DNA of 64,000 nt from JBGAHD01 sp044226395 (GTDB taxonomy: Bacteria > Pseudomonadota > Gammaproteobacteria > Xanthomonadales > Ahniellaceae), in NCBI GenBank assembly GCA_044226395.1, contig JBGAHD010000003.1:806001-870000 (forward strand), in the 5' to 3' direction. Made by a program: the position numbers and the translations under genes. Positions within the stretch are counted from its first letter, which is position 1, and each line of letters begins with the position of its first letter. Below are positions 34,504 through 43,488 of this stretch, piece by piece. The notes below the pieces were generated by a model. The model was not told the origin of the DNA and ran no database searches. It was given only the letters and a program-made list of their open reading frames with translations.

Positions 34504-35090
34504 CGCTTGCTCACCTTCAGCGGAATGCCGGTCAGTCGCTCGAGCGTCAGCGGCCACAGGCCCAGCGGTTCGAGCGAGCGCAGCACGGTGTCGGGATCCT
34601 CGCCCAGCACCTTCACGGCATAAGCCGCGTACAAGGTGCCGGCGCGCGCGCCGCTGGCGCAATGCAGCAGCACTTTGCCGTCGCCGCTGTCGAGCGCGCG
34701 CGTGAAGGCGTCGAGCACCTCCGGTTGAAAACTCGCGGGCGAGCTCAGGGGATGTTGCTCGTAGCGCATGCCCAAGGCCGCCACGGTCGCCGACTCGTCG
34801 AAGTCGACTTGCGCGCGGTTGGCCATTTCCTCGGGCGTGCGCACATTGAACACGGCGGTGACGCCTTGGGCGCGCAAAGCTTCGAGATCGGCCGCGCCAG
34901 GCTGCCCCGCGATCAAGATGCGTCCGCGCTCGAGCGTCTTGAGCGGCGCGCGCGCGGCGGGCGCGGTCGATGCGGTCGATGCGGGGCTCGCCGCCGTGGC
35001 CTGGGCCGCGGGTTCGCGCGGCGCGGACGTGGCGCAGGCGGCGAGGGCGCCGAGCAGGGCGATCAAGGGCAGATGACGAAGCAGGGTCAT
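34500..35090 (-). CDS. Cys-phosphatase-like lipoprotein (beta-lactamase hydrolase-like/DSP fold)
   Basis: A 196-residue exported lipoprotein: signal MTLLRHLPLIALLGALAAC with C19 as lipid site, an Ala/Thr/Pro-rich linker to about residue 48, then a tyrosine-phosphatase-like fold (GRILIAGQPGAADLEALRAQGVTAVFNVRTPEE) with the P-loop HCASGARAG, C144 and R149 fitting CX5R. It belongs with small DSP/'beta-lactamase hydrolase-like' proteins of unknown substrate. A periplasmic location for this fold is noteworthy. It is coupled to the HHH gene. Confidence 0.82.
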   Translation of the reverse strand: MTLLRHLPLIALLGALAACATSAPREPAAQATAASPASTASTAPAARAPLKTLERGRILIAGQPGAADLEALRAQGVTAVFNVRTPEEMANRAQVDFDESATVAALGMRYEQHPLSSPASFQPEVLDAFTRALDSGDGKVLLHCASGARAGTLYAAYAVKVLGEDPDTVLRSLEPLGLWPLTLERLTGIPLKVSKR

Positions 35091-35227
35091 GACGTTCTCT
35101 CCAAGCCGTGGCGTGCGCTAGCCTGTGCGTGGCGCGTTGTTTCCGTCGAGGCCCGCGCGCCGGGGCGAGGGCGAGGCGCGACAACCCGTCCGCCCGACCC
35201 ATGATGCCGCAAGCTGGAGTAAGCCGC

Positions 35228-36349
35228 ATGAGCGAGAAACTGCGATTCCGGATCGAGCGGGGCGACCTGGGTCAGGCCGAGATCGGCGTGATCGAAGTGC
35301 TCGACCCCGCCGTGCTGGGCAAGCGCGCGACGATCACGTTCGAGGCCTTTGGCGAGGTCAAGCGCAGTCGCGGCATCGATGTCGCGCGCGAGCTGGGCAA
35401 GAGCACGGTCACGCTGGCGCAAGTCACGCGCGTGCCGCTGCCCGACGCGGTGAGCCGCGCCTATGACTACGCGGGCCGCGATCTGCACATCAGTTTTCGC
35501 GTGAAGGCGCGCATCGACGACGGTCTGCTGTTCAAGACCGAGGAAACCTTCACCGTGTCCAATCCCTGGCATCGCGGCACGGGCTCGCGTCAGAGCGATG
35601 TCGAGGCGCAGGTCGAACCGGCCGACAAGTTTGATTTCTGGCGCAATTTCCAGGCCCTGCCGCACATCGCGCGGATCAAGGTGCTGGCCCTGGGCGCGGC
35701 CGCCTTGATCGTGGCCGGCGGCAATATGCTCGTGGGCGCGCACGATCAGTTCGTGCCGGAATCGCGCGGCTGGTTCTATGACCAGACCGGCTCGAAGGGC
35801 AAGAGCGAAAGCCCCTTGATGAAGGCCCTGCTTGGCTCGGGCACGGTGGGTGGCATCCTGTGGTTCGCGATCCGTCGGCAATTGCGTCGCTACATGACCC
35901 TGGAACTGCGCGCGCCGAGCCGCATCGACCCGCACACGCGCCTGCGTGCGCGCGATCTGATCCGCGGCGTGCCGCACGTGGCGATCACGCACGCGCGCGT
36001 GCGCGTGGTCGCCTACAACCGCGAGCGCGGCCGCTATCGCGAGCGCTCGGGCAAGAACGACACGACCAAGTCCTTCGCCCATCCGGTGCGCTCGTTGGTG
36101 TTGTACGAGGCCGAGATCCATCACGCGCCGCCGCGACGGCCGATCGAGGAACAATTGTTCGACGACATCGATTTCGCCGGCGTTTTCGAGCATCTGCTGC
36201 CGCCACTGGAGCTCGACACCAGCACCGGCATCGATCTGCACTGGGAACTGCAGTTCCTGCACGCGGACTTCGTCGATCAGGAAATCGTCGGCCCGTCGGC
36301 GGTTTTCGACATCGATGCGTTCTATCGTCGCGTCGAGCCCACGAGCTGA
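35228..36349 (+). CDS. Hypothetical two-helix membrane protein
   Basis: A 373-residue protein I do not recognise. Residues 1-130 form a beta-rich N-terminal part that resembles an arrestin-like sandwich (MSEKLRFRIERGDLGQAEIGVIEV... FRVKARIDDGLLFKTEETFTV). Two hydrophobic helices lie near 158-178 and 200-216, and the C-terminal 150 residues are again beta-rich, with many Arg. The ATG at 35228 follows GGAG and is preferred to an upstream GTG at 35108. Probably an inner-membrane protein exposed on both ends to the same side. Confidence 0.65.
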   Translation: MSEKLRFRIERGDLGQAEIGVIEVLDPAVLGKRATITFEAFGEVKRSRGIDVARELGKSTVTLAQVTRVPLPDAVSRAYDYAGRDLHISFRVKARIDDGLLFKTEETFTVSNPWHRGTGSRQSDVEAQVEPADKFDFWRNFQALPHIARIKVLALGAAALIVAGGNMLVGAHDQFVPESRGWFYDQTGSKGKSESPLMKALLGSGTVGGILWFAIRRQLRRYMTLELRAPSRIDPHTRLRARDLIRGVPHVAITHARVRVVAYNRERGRYRERSGKNDTTKSFAHPVRSLVLYEAEIHHAPPRRPIEEQLFDDIDFAGVFEHLLPPLELDTSTGIDLHWELQFLHADFVDQEIVGPSAVFDIDAFYRRVEPTS

Positions 36350-36618
36350 ACCTGCGTCTCGTTCATTCAGTTTGGCGAGCGCGCGCGCGGAAATCGTGAC
36401 CGCGCGCACGCGTTGCAACGAAACGCCAACTCGTTCGGAACACGCCGTTAACGCCGCGACGTTTCAACTAAGGCGCCCTCGTCGCACCCGGGGGCGCCGG
36501 ATCGCGGGATGCAGGGCCACGGCGGTGGCTGGTTCGGTGGTGGCTTCATGGTCCGGGCTCGTCCAGGAAGGACGGGTCCGGATCTTGCAGTGAGTTTTGT
36601 TGTCGAGAGTGCTCAACC

Positions 36619-37041
36619 ATGGCGCGCAGAATGTCGTCTTCCCTTTCGCCATCGGTGATCCGTCAGGCGCGGTCCTTCCCCGAACGGCCGCGCCACGCGC
36701 GTCGCCGTCGGACCTATGTGTTGTTGATCCTGGGCTTGGGCCTGATCGCGGCCGCGCTGTACGCGGCGCGCGCGCGCGCGGCGAGCCTGCAGATCAATCT
36801 CGGCGTGGCCGGCGTGGTCAATTGCTCGGCCGAGCGCGCCGATTTTCAGTTGACCAGTCCGGTGCGCTTCGTCTGGCGCTGCGCGGGCGGCACGGTCGAT
36901 CACATCTGTCCCTTGCTGACCAATGCCAGCTTCGCCGTCGATTCGGGCGTGCTGACCGTGACTTGCCTGGGCTTCACCGAATTGCCGATTGGCGCGCCGC
37001 CGGCGGACCTGGTGTTCGCTTCCGGTGTCGAGGCGCTGTGA
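36619..37041 (+). CDS. Hypothetical single-helix protein
   Basis: A 140-residue protein with an Arg-rich N-terminus, one transmembrane helix ([20 protein letters not shown], about 33-52) and an exported C-terminal 85 residues with four cysteines that could pair (NCSAERA, WRCAGG, HICPLL, VTCLGF). No family is recognised. No convincing ribosome binding site precedes the ATG at 36619 or the one at 36631, so whether and where it starts is uncertain. It precedes msrA by about 80 bp. Confidence 0.5.
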   Translation: MARRMSSSLSPSVIRQARSFPERPRHARRRRTYVLLILGLGLIAAALYAARARAASLQINLGVAGVVNCSAERADFQLTSPVRFVWRCAGGTVDHICPLLTNASFAVDSGVLTVTCLGFTELPIGAPPADLVFASGVEAL

Positions 37042-37123
37042 TCGCCGCATTGATCACGCGGCCATGAGCCCCATCTTGCAAGGATTCGCCCGCCGCGTCG
37101 GTCAGTGGGGCAGGAGGATCCTC

Positions 37124-37768
37124 ATGTTCGGACTAGCCAGCAAGACCCGCATGCCCACTCGCGAAGAAGCCCTGCCGGGCCGCGATGACGCCATGCCCCT
37201 GATCAATCGACACTTCGTGCTCGGTCGCCCGATGAAGGGCGAGTTCCCGGGCGCCGAACGCGTACTGTTCGGCATGGGCTGTTTCTGGGGCGCGGAACGC
37301 AAGTTCTGGGGTCTGCCCGGCATCGTCACCACGGCCGTGGGCTACGCCGCCGGCTACACGCCCAACCCCACGTATCGCGAAGTGTGCAGCGGTCAGACCG
37401 GGCACAACGAAGTGGTGCTGGTGGTGTACGACCCCAAGCTCCTGTCGTTCGAACAGCTGCTGCGCGCATTCTGGGAAAACCACGATCCGACCCAGGGCAT
37501 GCGCCAGGGCAATGACGTGGGCACGCAGTATCGTTCGGGCATCTACTGCGAATCCGACGAGCAACTGCGCCAAGCGCAAGCGAGCCGCGACTTGTATCAA
37601 ACCACGCTCGCCGCGGCGCGCTTCGGCCGCATCACCACCGAGATCGAAAAGATGCCGCCGTTCTACTACGCCGAGGATTATCACCAGCAATACCTGGCGA
37701 AGAATCCCGACGGCTATTGCGGCATCGGCGGCACGGGCGTCGCTTGTCCGATCGGTTTGCGCGCCTGA
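37124..37768 (+). CDS. msrA: Peptide methionine (S)-S-oxide reductase MsrA
   Basis: A 214-residue repair enzyme that reduces methionine-S-sulfoxide in proteins. The catalytic motif is GCFWGAE with C53; [27 protein letters not shown] and [22 protein letters not shown] are diagnostic. The N-terminal extension of about 50 residues and cysteines near the C-terminus (YCGIGG, ACPIG) fit the longer form with resolving cysteines. AGGAGG lies 7 bp before the ATG at 37124, settling the start. Confidence 0.95.
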   Translation: MFGLASKTRMPTREEALPGRDDAMPLINRHFVLGRPMKGEFPGAERVLFGMGCFWGAERKFWGLPGIVTTAVGYAAGYTPNPTYREVCSGQTGHNEVVLVVYDPKLLSFEQLLRAFWENHDPTQGMRQGNDVGTQYRSGIYCESDEQLRQAQASRDLYQTTLAAARFGRITTEIEKMPPFYYAEDYHQQYLAKNPDGYCGIGGTGVACPIGLRA

Positions 37769-37790
37769 GTCGGGCGCGCAGACCTCACGC

Positions 37791-39959
37791 TCACTCGAAC
37801 GAGTTGGCGAAGATCACGCCTTGATCGTCGCGCCAGCGCGCGAGCATTTCGCGAAACGCGATCGCCACGTTCTGCGCCGCGCCCTGGTTGGCCTGGTTGG
37901 CCTGATTGACGCCATGACAGCCGTCGCAAGCGCGCACTTCGCCCGGTTGCGCGGTGATCCAGTAGCGCTCGCGCACCACGGGTGAACCGTCGGGCGCGGT
38001 CAGCTGCCAGGTCAGCGCGCGGCGCGTGGGCACGAAGAAGGCCACCGAGCCATCGCTCTTGACCGCCGCGCTGGCGGGCGGGCCGCCGGCATTGGCGACG
38101 TTGTGGCTCATGGCGTTGGTGTCGTGCATGACTTGCGCGATCACGCGCCGACCCGGACGTGGGTCCTCGGTGCCACCGATGCCGCGAATCTGATCGCCCT
38201 GGAAAAACTGCAAATGCGCCACGTCGTACAGCGTGCCCGCGCCGCCGACCGTGCTCACGCCACCGGGCACGCGCAGATTGAACGGCTGCTGCTTGTCGAC
38301 CTTGTCGCGGCTGGTGACGTTGCGCATCACGAACACCGCGAGATTGTTTTGCGTCAGCCAATTCTTGAATTGCTCGGGATTGACGCCTTCGAGCGCGTAG
38401 GCCTGTTGCTCGGGCGTGGCGATGCTCGACGCGGTATCGGGCGGCGCGGTGCGCGCCATCACTTCCACCGGCGAGAGTTCCCACATCGGGCCGTTGTAGC
38501 TGACTTGCACATCGGGGTCCCAGAACTGAATGTTGCGCGTGATCGCGCTGCCGAGCAGGGCACTGCCGGGACCATTCAAGCCACCGCCGATGGGCGTGAG
38601 GAATTTGATTCGGAAGTTGTAGCGCGGCACTGGCGCTTCGCGCGAACCGTCATTGCCGGCGCCGCCTTGATACGTGGTGTGCGCGACCAGGATGCCGCCA
38701 TTGCTCAGCACGATCGGATTGCGATAGTGGCCCGTGTGATTGGCCGAGGCCGTGGTGCCGAAGGTATCGCGGTGCGTCAGGTATTCGATCTGAAAATTCG
38801 CCGGGTTCAACGACGGCGGCGCCACGAAGCGAATGACTTGGCCCGAGGCATAGGTCGTGAATTCGGGCGAATCGATCGCGATGTAGCGGCCAGCTTGCGT
38901 CGGGTCTTCGCGCAGGAACAGCGTGTTGAGGATCGAATTCTGATTCGGCCGACTGCCCGGATTGAACTCGACCAGGTTCGCGTCGTTGTTGAAGGTGCGG
39001 TTGAAGTAACTGTGCAGTTCGTGGCGACCGACGTGATTGATCGTCTCTTCGCCGGTGCCGTCCTGATTGAGTTGCCAGGGAAAGAACTGATTGATGGTGA
39101 AGCCTTCGGTGGTCGAGCCCTGCGCGGCGATGCGCGGTTCGGGATAGACCTCGCTGCGATCGGGCGTGATGGTCGAATTGACCGCCTCGGAACTGTAGTT
39201 GAAGGTGCCGTAGGCATTGGCGACGCCGTCGTTTTGCTGGTCGCGCTGCATGTGATCCCAGCGCGTGAACAGCACGCGGCCGAAGCTGTCGACCGTGGGA
39301 TTGAACGAGCCCGAGGGCGAGTGCTGCAGCAGACTCAATTCACCAGTGGCCTTGAGCTTCCAAAGGCCCGTGGGCGTGGCGGTGGATTCGTACTCGTCGT
39401 GCTGCGGATACAGATGCCGTTCGCCGCTGCGCGGTCGATCGGAGACGAAGATGATCGAGCCGTCCGAGGCATAGGTCGGCTGTACGTTGTTGTAGTCGGC
39501 CGGTTGATTGGCGACCTTGGTGATGACCACGGTCTGGCCTTGGCCAAGTCCCGTCACTTCGTACATCTGCCAGTAGTAGTCGGCGATCTGGTACTGCGCG
39601 GTGGGCGCGCCGATCACCATCGAGAAGATCGCCTTGGTGCCCGACCAGTGCACGGCCGGATCGCGCACGGCGATGGCGTTGGCGCCCTGAAAGGTCGCGC
39701 TGGTGCCATAGCCCGCTTCGGCGGTGAGATTGCGCAGCGCGCCGTTGGGATAGCGGATGTAGAGATCGCCACCGCGGCCCGTCAGGGAAATGTCGCCGCG
39801 ATGATTGGCGAAGACCGAACCGATCGCGGCGAAGTCGCTGGTGATTGGATACTGCGTGACGAACAGCACCGGATTGGGCGCGGTCTGCGCCGACGCGGCG
39901 CCGGAAAGGGCGCACAGAATGAGGACCAGCCGAGCTTTCACGTGAACCCCCGAAGACAT
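37791..39959 (-). CDS. HzsA-like exported protein: PD40 propeller plus CxxCH heme motif
   Basis: A 722-residue exported protein. Signal peptide near VKARLVLILCALSGAASA, then repeats with the PD40/WD40-like pattern (YASDGSIIFVSDRPRSGERHLY, PTVDSFGRVLFTRWDH) forming a propeller. Near the C-terminus ACDGCHGVNQ supplies a c-type heme site (C678, C681, H682). The combination resembles proteins annotated as hydrazine synthase alpha subunit-related; this does not imply anammox. The protein ends GVIFANSFE, a C-terminal string shared with two other exported proteins here. Start alternatives: ATG 39959 or GTG 39941, the latter with GGGG 5-9 bp upstream. Confidence 0.75.
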   Translation of the reverse strand: MSSGVHVKARLVLILCALSGAASAQTAPNPVLFVTQYPITSDFAAIGSVFANHRGDISLTGRGGDLYIRYPNGALRNLTAEAGYGTSATFQGANAIAVRDPAVHWSGTKAIFSMVIGAPTAQYQIADYYWQMYEVTGLGQGQTVVITKVANQPADYNNVQPTYASDGSIIFVSDRPRSGERHLYPQHDEYESTATPTGLWKLKATGELSLLQHSPSGSFNPTVDSFGRVLFTRWDHMQRDQQNDGVANAYGTFNYSSEAVNSTITPDRSEVYPEPRIAAQGSTTEGFTINQFFPWQLNQDGTGEETINHVGRHELHSYFNRTFNNDANLVEFNPGSRPNQNSILNTLFLREDPTQAGRYIAIDSPEFTTYASGQVIRFVAPPSLNPANFQIEYLTHRDTFGTTASANHTGHYRNPIVLSNGGILVAHTTYQGGAGNDGSREAPVPRYNFRIKFLTPIGGGLNGPGSALLGSAITRNIQFWDPDVQVSYNGPMWELSPVEVMARTAPPDTASSIATPEQQAYALEGVNPEQFKNWLTQNNLAVFVMRNVTSRDKVDKQQPFNLRVPGGVSTVGGAGTLYDVAHLQFFQGDQIRGIGGTEDPRPGRRVIAQVMHDTNAMSHNVANAGGPPASAAVKSDGSVAFFVPTRRALTWQLTAPDGSPVVRERYWITAQPGEVRACDGCHGVNQANQANQGAAQNVAIAFREMLARWRDDQGVIFANSFE

Positions 39960-40033
39960 GCTGTGGACGCTTGCCGCGCCGCGACGTTGCAGGCTAGTGC
40001 CGACCGCGCGCGCGCGACTGTGACCGTGGCCCC

Positions 40034-40075
40034 ACAACCCGTGACCGCCCTTCGCACGGTCGCGGCGCGGGTTGT
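40034..40075. repeat. Nested inverted repeat in a divergent promoter region
   Basis: ACAACCCG (40034-40041) pairs with CGGGTTGT (40068-40075), enclosing GACCG (40043-40047) and CGGTC (40057-40061). The structure lies in the 256-bp gap between the divergent HzsA-like and cupin genes and could be an operator or an RNA hairpin. No function is assigned. Confidence 0.4.
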
Positions 40076-40215
40076 TAGAGCGCGCGATTCCCCGATCAAG
40101 AACGTGGTGACGCGCGCGATTCGAACGCCTCGGGTCGCGCCCTGCGTTCGGCGGCACGATTGACAGCGAAAGGCAGGCGGAGGATGGTGCGCGTCCGACC
40201 GAACCGAACACGCCG

Positions 40216-40692
40216 ATGTCCTCGTTCGCCGACGCGCTGATCGCCGAGCTGAAACTGATGCCTCATCCCGAGGGCGGGCATTTTCGGCGCGTGTACACCT
40301 CGATGAGGGCGACCGCCGAAGGCCGTCCGGTGCTCAGCGCCATTCACTACTTGCTGCGCGCCGGCGAATGCAGTCGCTGGCATCGCGTCGATGCCGATGA
40401 GTTGTGGGCGCATCACGCGGGCGACGCGGTGGAACTGTTCGATTTCGATCCCGTCAGCGAGACTGTCACGCGACACGTGCTCGGCGCGCCCGAGTCCGAC
40501 GCGCGGGCAACCTGGGTCGCCGCGATCCCCGCGCATCACTGGCAAGCGGCGCGTCCCTTGGGCGCGTTCGCGCTGATGTCATGCGCGGTGGCGCCGGGAT
40601 TCGACTACGCGGGATTTGTCTTGCTCGATGCCGACGCGGCCGTGGCTTCGCGGCTGTCGCGCGCGCATCCCGATCTGGCGAGTTTGATCTGA
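40216..40692 (+). CDS. Cupin family protein (DUF985)
   Basis: A 158-residue protein with the DUF985 pattern: LKLMPHPEGGHFRRVYTS, AIHYLLRAGECSRWHRVDADELWAHHAGDAVEL, and a C-terminal FALMSCAVAPGFDYAGFVL. The histidine and glutamate positions typical of a cupin metal or sugar-binding site (W-H-R, E-L-W, H-H) are present. The biochemical role of the family is not settled. It is the first gene of a + strand run of small genes. Confidence 0.9.
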   Translation: MSSFADALIAELKLMPHPEGGHFRRVYTSMRATAEGRPVLSAIHYLLRAGECSRWHRVDADELWAHHAGDAVELFDFDPVSETVTRHVLGAPESDARATWVAAIPAHHWQAARPLGAFALMSCAVAPGFDYAGFVLLDADAAVASRLSRAHPDLASLI

Positions 40693-40763
40693 GCCGTGCG
40701 TTTGTCACGGCTCGCACCGTTGGATGCACGAGACGCGGCCGGGGCCGCGTGGGAGACGAGGCG

Positions 40764-41039
40764 ATGAAATCTTGGATCGGCATGGTGCTGTTTTCGGGCG
40801 TGACACCCTTGGCCCTCGCGGCCACGGACGATCGCGCGCAGGCGTGGCGCGATATCTTCACCGGCCTGTGGTTCTTCGGCGTGATGTTCGCGGGCGTGAT
40901 CGTGCTGGGCATCCTGCGCTTGCGCGACAATCGCCTGGGACTGTCGCGCGAGGAAATTCAGGCCCGCGCGCGCAAGCGCATGCCCTATGCCCTGATGACC
41001 CTGGTCGCGGCGGTGACCCCGCTGCTGTTCAATCTCTAA
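40764..41039 (+). CDS. Small membrane protein of unknown function
   Basis: A 91-residue protein with a possible signal peptide or first helix (MKSWIGMVLFSGVTPLALAA), a second helix (WFFGVMFAGVIVLGILRL), a basic cytoplasmic patch and a third short helix (YALMTLVAAVTPLLFNL). GGGAG precedes the ATG at 40764. The osmC-like gene follows 10 bp downstream, so they may be co-transcribed. No family recognised. Confidence 0.65.
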   Translation: MKSWIGMVLFSGVTPLALAATDDRAQAWRDIFTGLWFFGVMFAGVIVLGILRLRDNRLGLSREEIQARARKRMPYALMTLVAAVTPLLFNL

Positions 41040-41049
41040 CGAGGACGCG

Positions 41050-41514
41050 ATGGCGACGTACACGGCGGAAGTGCTCTGGGCGCGCGGCGAGCAGCCGTTT
41101 CTTGATCAGCGCTACAGCCGCGTGCATCGCCTGCGCTTCGATGGCGGCGTGGAAGTGCCGGGCTCGGCCTCGCCGCACGTGGTGCGCGCGCCGATGTCGG
41201 ACGCGGCGGCGGTTGATCCGGAAGAATCCTTCGTCGCTTCGCTGTCGGCCTGTCACATGCTGTGGTTCTTGTCGATCGCGGCGCGGCACGGCTATCGCGT
41301 CGACACCTATCACGACACCGCCGAAGGCACGATGGCGCGCAATGCCGCGGGCAAGCTGGCCATGACCGCCGTGGTGCTGCGCCCGCGCGTGACCTTCTCC
41401 GGCGAGCGCCTGCCCGACGCGGCCACGCTCGCCGCCCTGCATCACGAAGCGCACGAGGAATGCTTCATCGCCAATTCGGTCCTGACCGCCGTGAGCGTGG
41501 CGCCGGTGGTCTGA
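41050..41514 (+). CDS. OsmC family protein
   Basis: A 154-residue OsmC/Ohr-fold protein. The N-terminal strand region is followed by DPEESFVASLSACHMLWFLSIAARHG, with the family's conserved acidic residue and cysteine, and a second cysteine in HEECFIANSV. This pair of cysteines is the peroxidatic/resolving pair of OsmC proteins, which reduce organic hydroperoxides, so peroxidase activity is plausible. It is cytoplasmic and probably co-transcribed with the small membrane protein 10 bp upstream. Confidence 0.9.
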   Translation: MATYTAEVLWARGEQPFLDQRYSRVHRLRFDGGVEVPGSASPHVVRAPMSDAAAVDPEESFVASLSACHMLWFLSIAARHGYRVDTYHDTAEGTMARNAAGKLAMTAVVLRPRVTFSGERLPDAATLAALHHEAHEECFIANSVLTAVSVAPVV

Positions 41515-41605
41515 GCGGCCCTTGAGTCCGGCCGCATCGCCCCCAAGACCAAGCGGCCCGCCGACGCGCGCGGCGTGGTCATGATCCGGGCGAAGGGAGT
41601 AGACG

Positions 41606-41836
41606 ATGGACGGCAAGGTCTTGTGGGGCATCATCATCGCGCACGTGCTGCTGGCGGCGTTCGTGGTCTGGCGCGTGCAGCGCGGCGATGACTACACGCG
41701 GGATCAAAAGACCCTGCAAAGCCTGCTGGCTTGCCTGCTGCCGTTCTTCGGCAGTTTGATGATCCTCTACGCGCTGCGTCAGGATTCGATCACGCACGTG
41801 CCGCCCACGCGCGGCGGTTTTCACGATCCGGAGTGA
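41606..41836 (+). CDS. Small two-helix membrane protein
   Basis: A 76-residue protein with two hydrophobic helices (VLWGIIIAHVLLAAFVVWRV and LLACLLPFFGSLMILYAL) separated by a charged loop, ending THVPPTRGGFHDPE. A GGGAG ribosome binding site precedes the ATG. It resembles small inner-membrane proteins of unknown function and cannot be assigned. A hairpin follows it. Confidence 0.65.
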   Translation: MDGKVLWGIIIAHVLLAAFVVWRVQRGDDYTRDQKTLQSLLACLLPFFGSLMILYALRQDSITHVPPTRGGFHDPE

Positions 41837-41841
41837 GGCGA

Positions 41842-41863
41842 TCGGGGCCTTGCGCGGCCCCGA
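41842..41863. terminator. Hairpin between convergent genes
   Basis: TCGGGGCC, loop TTGCGC, GGCCCCGA: a perfect 8-bp stem between the stop codons of a small membrane protein gene and the convergent delta-60-repeat gene. No clear T-run follows, so termination strength is uncertain. Confidence 0.5.
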
Positions 41864-41890
41864 CCGTGAAGCGACGGCGCGTGACGCCGT

Positions 41891-43369
41891 CTAGGGTTGT
41901 CCTTCGAAGCCGTTCTTGAACACGGCATCGGCCGCGACCAGATCGCCCGACAGGCGCGTGATCGCGAAATCATTGTCCTCGACGCCACTGAAGCGCTGCC
42001 ACAGGCGATAGCCCGACAGCACCAGGCGCTGCGTGTCATCCAGCACCACGGCGCGCAGGCGCGTCTCGAGCGGCGTGCCCGCGCCGAAGTTCGGAAATGA
42101 GATGAGCTGCGTCGCGCTGGGATTGCCCGCGCTCGTGGTGAAGCCCGTGTCGAGCGTCGGCGTGGCCGTGAGATAACTCGCGAAGCCTTGGGTCGTGGTG
42201 CCCGTGGTCGTGTTGCCGGCCACGATCCAGTGATCGTCCAATCCGCGATGAATCACATCGACGGCCTCGGTGCTCGCGCCCAGATCGAGAAGCGCGCGAC
42301 CGGTGTTGATGCTGGCGTCATCGGGGATTACACCTTGCGCATTCATCACCGCGATCGCCGCGCGCCGCTTGCCCGTGGCCACGACCGTGGAGCTGCCCAC
42401 CACGGCCACGCGACCGCTGCCATCGCTCGCGATCGCGATGGCGCTGGCTTCGTCGGACACCGCGCCCGACGCGCGATCGAAGCTCAGCGTGCGCGCGCCA
42501 CCGCCCGCGATCGTCGAACCCTGCGCGCCACTCGCGCACGCCTGCGCCGCGCAGAACGCGCCATCAAGCGCGCCGGTGGCGACGTTGAACGACGCGACCA
42601 CGACGCGATGCTGCGCGGCGTCGCTCTCGTCATGGCCCGCCAGATAAACGTGGCTATCGTCGAAGTCGCTGATCGCGGTGACATGGGTCTTGCCCGTGCC
42701 GATGCGCAGCGTGACCTTGCCATCGCCGGAGAACGCGCGCTCGAGCGCGCCGGTGCTGTCGAGCTTGATCAGACCGAAATCACGCGCGCCGGCGGGGCCA
42801 TCGACATCGCCGGCCACCAGGGCTTCGCCCGAGGGCGAGACCGTGATCGCCACGGGCACGTCGTTGTTGGCGCCGCCGGCATCGAAGCTGATCGTGGCCA
42901 TGCCGAACAGGCCGTAATCGGAATCAAGCTCGCCCGTGGGCAGGAAGCGCAGCACGGCGAACTCGGTGTCGCCATTGACGGTGTCGCGCGCGGCGCCCGT
43001 GACATAGATGCGGCCCGACGTATCGCTGTCGGCATCGACGAGGGTGGCGAGATAGGTTTCGGTGATGAACTTGCCGTTCATGGCGAAGTTCGGGTCGAGC
43101 TGGCCGTTGCCATCGACGCGCGCGAACGCCAGGTAACGATTGCCCGACGTGGTCAGCGGCGTGACCGTGCCCAGCAGCAATGTGTTCGGACCTTCGGGAA
43201 TGGCGGCGATCACGCGATCGTCGAAGGTGCCCGCGGCGATGTTGAAGGCGACGGTCGCGCGACCGCCCGCGCCGAAACTCGTGTCCAGGTCGCCAGGGCC
43301 GGCGACACTCGCGATTGAAAACGTCAGCAGCGCGCTCGCGATCAGCGCGCGGTCGAGGGAGATGTTCAT
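41891..43369 (-). CDS. Exported delta-60-repeat protein (paralog 1)
   Basis: A 492-residue secreted protein: signal peptide MNISLDRALIASALLTFSIASVAG, then delta-60 repeats starting with PGDLDTSFGAGG and continuing with the pattern L-D-x-x-F/Y-G-x-x-G and A-V-x-x-x-G-x-x-x-V-A-G, typical of beta-propeller-like repeats. It is a clear paralog of the protein encoded at 44990-46498, with the same order of blocks and a matching ending (EDNDFAITRLSG...AVFKNGFEGQP). The ATG at 43369 begins the signal peptide. Function of such proteins is not known. Confidence 0.85.
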   Translation of the reverse strand: MNISLDRALIASALLTFSIASVAGPGDLDTSFGAGGRATVAFNIAAGTFDDRVIAAIPEGPNTLLLGTVTPLTTSGNRYLAFARVDGNGQLDPNFAMNGKFITETYLATLVDADSDTSGRIYVTGAARDTVNGDTEFAVLRFLPTGELDSDYGLFGMATISFDAGGANNDVPVAITVSPSGEALVAGDVDGPAGARDFGLIKLDSTGALERAFSGDGKVTLRIGTGKTHVTAISDFDDSHVYLAGHDESDAAQHRVVVASFNVATGALDGAFCAAQACASGAQGSTIAGGGARTLSFDRASGAVSDEASAIAIASDGSGRVAVVGSSTVVATGKRRAAIAVMNAQGVIPDDASINTGRALLDLGASTEAVDVIHRGLDDHWIVAGNTTTGTTTQGFASYLTATPTLDTGFTTSAGNPSATQLISFPNFGAGTPLETRLRAVVLDDTQRLVLSGYRLWQRFSGVEDNDFAITRLSGDLVAADAVFKNGFEGQP

Positions 43370-43488
43370 CAAGGCATCCTGTGAGTGACGCAAGGCACGT
43401 CGCTCACTGATGCGCAAAATCACCGGGTCACTATCGCGCGCGGCTCACCACGACGGCATCTCCCGTCGACTGAGACGCGAAATGTCGA

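Noticed and set aside
37791..39959. Anammox hydrazine synthase
   Set aside because: Only a general similarity in layout (PD40 plus CxxCH); no other hydrazine synthase subunits or anammox genes are near.
38103..40163. A 686-codon + strand frame
   Set aside because: Antisense to the HzsA-like gene, without recognisable sequence.
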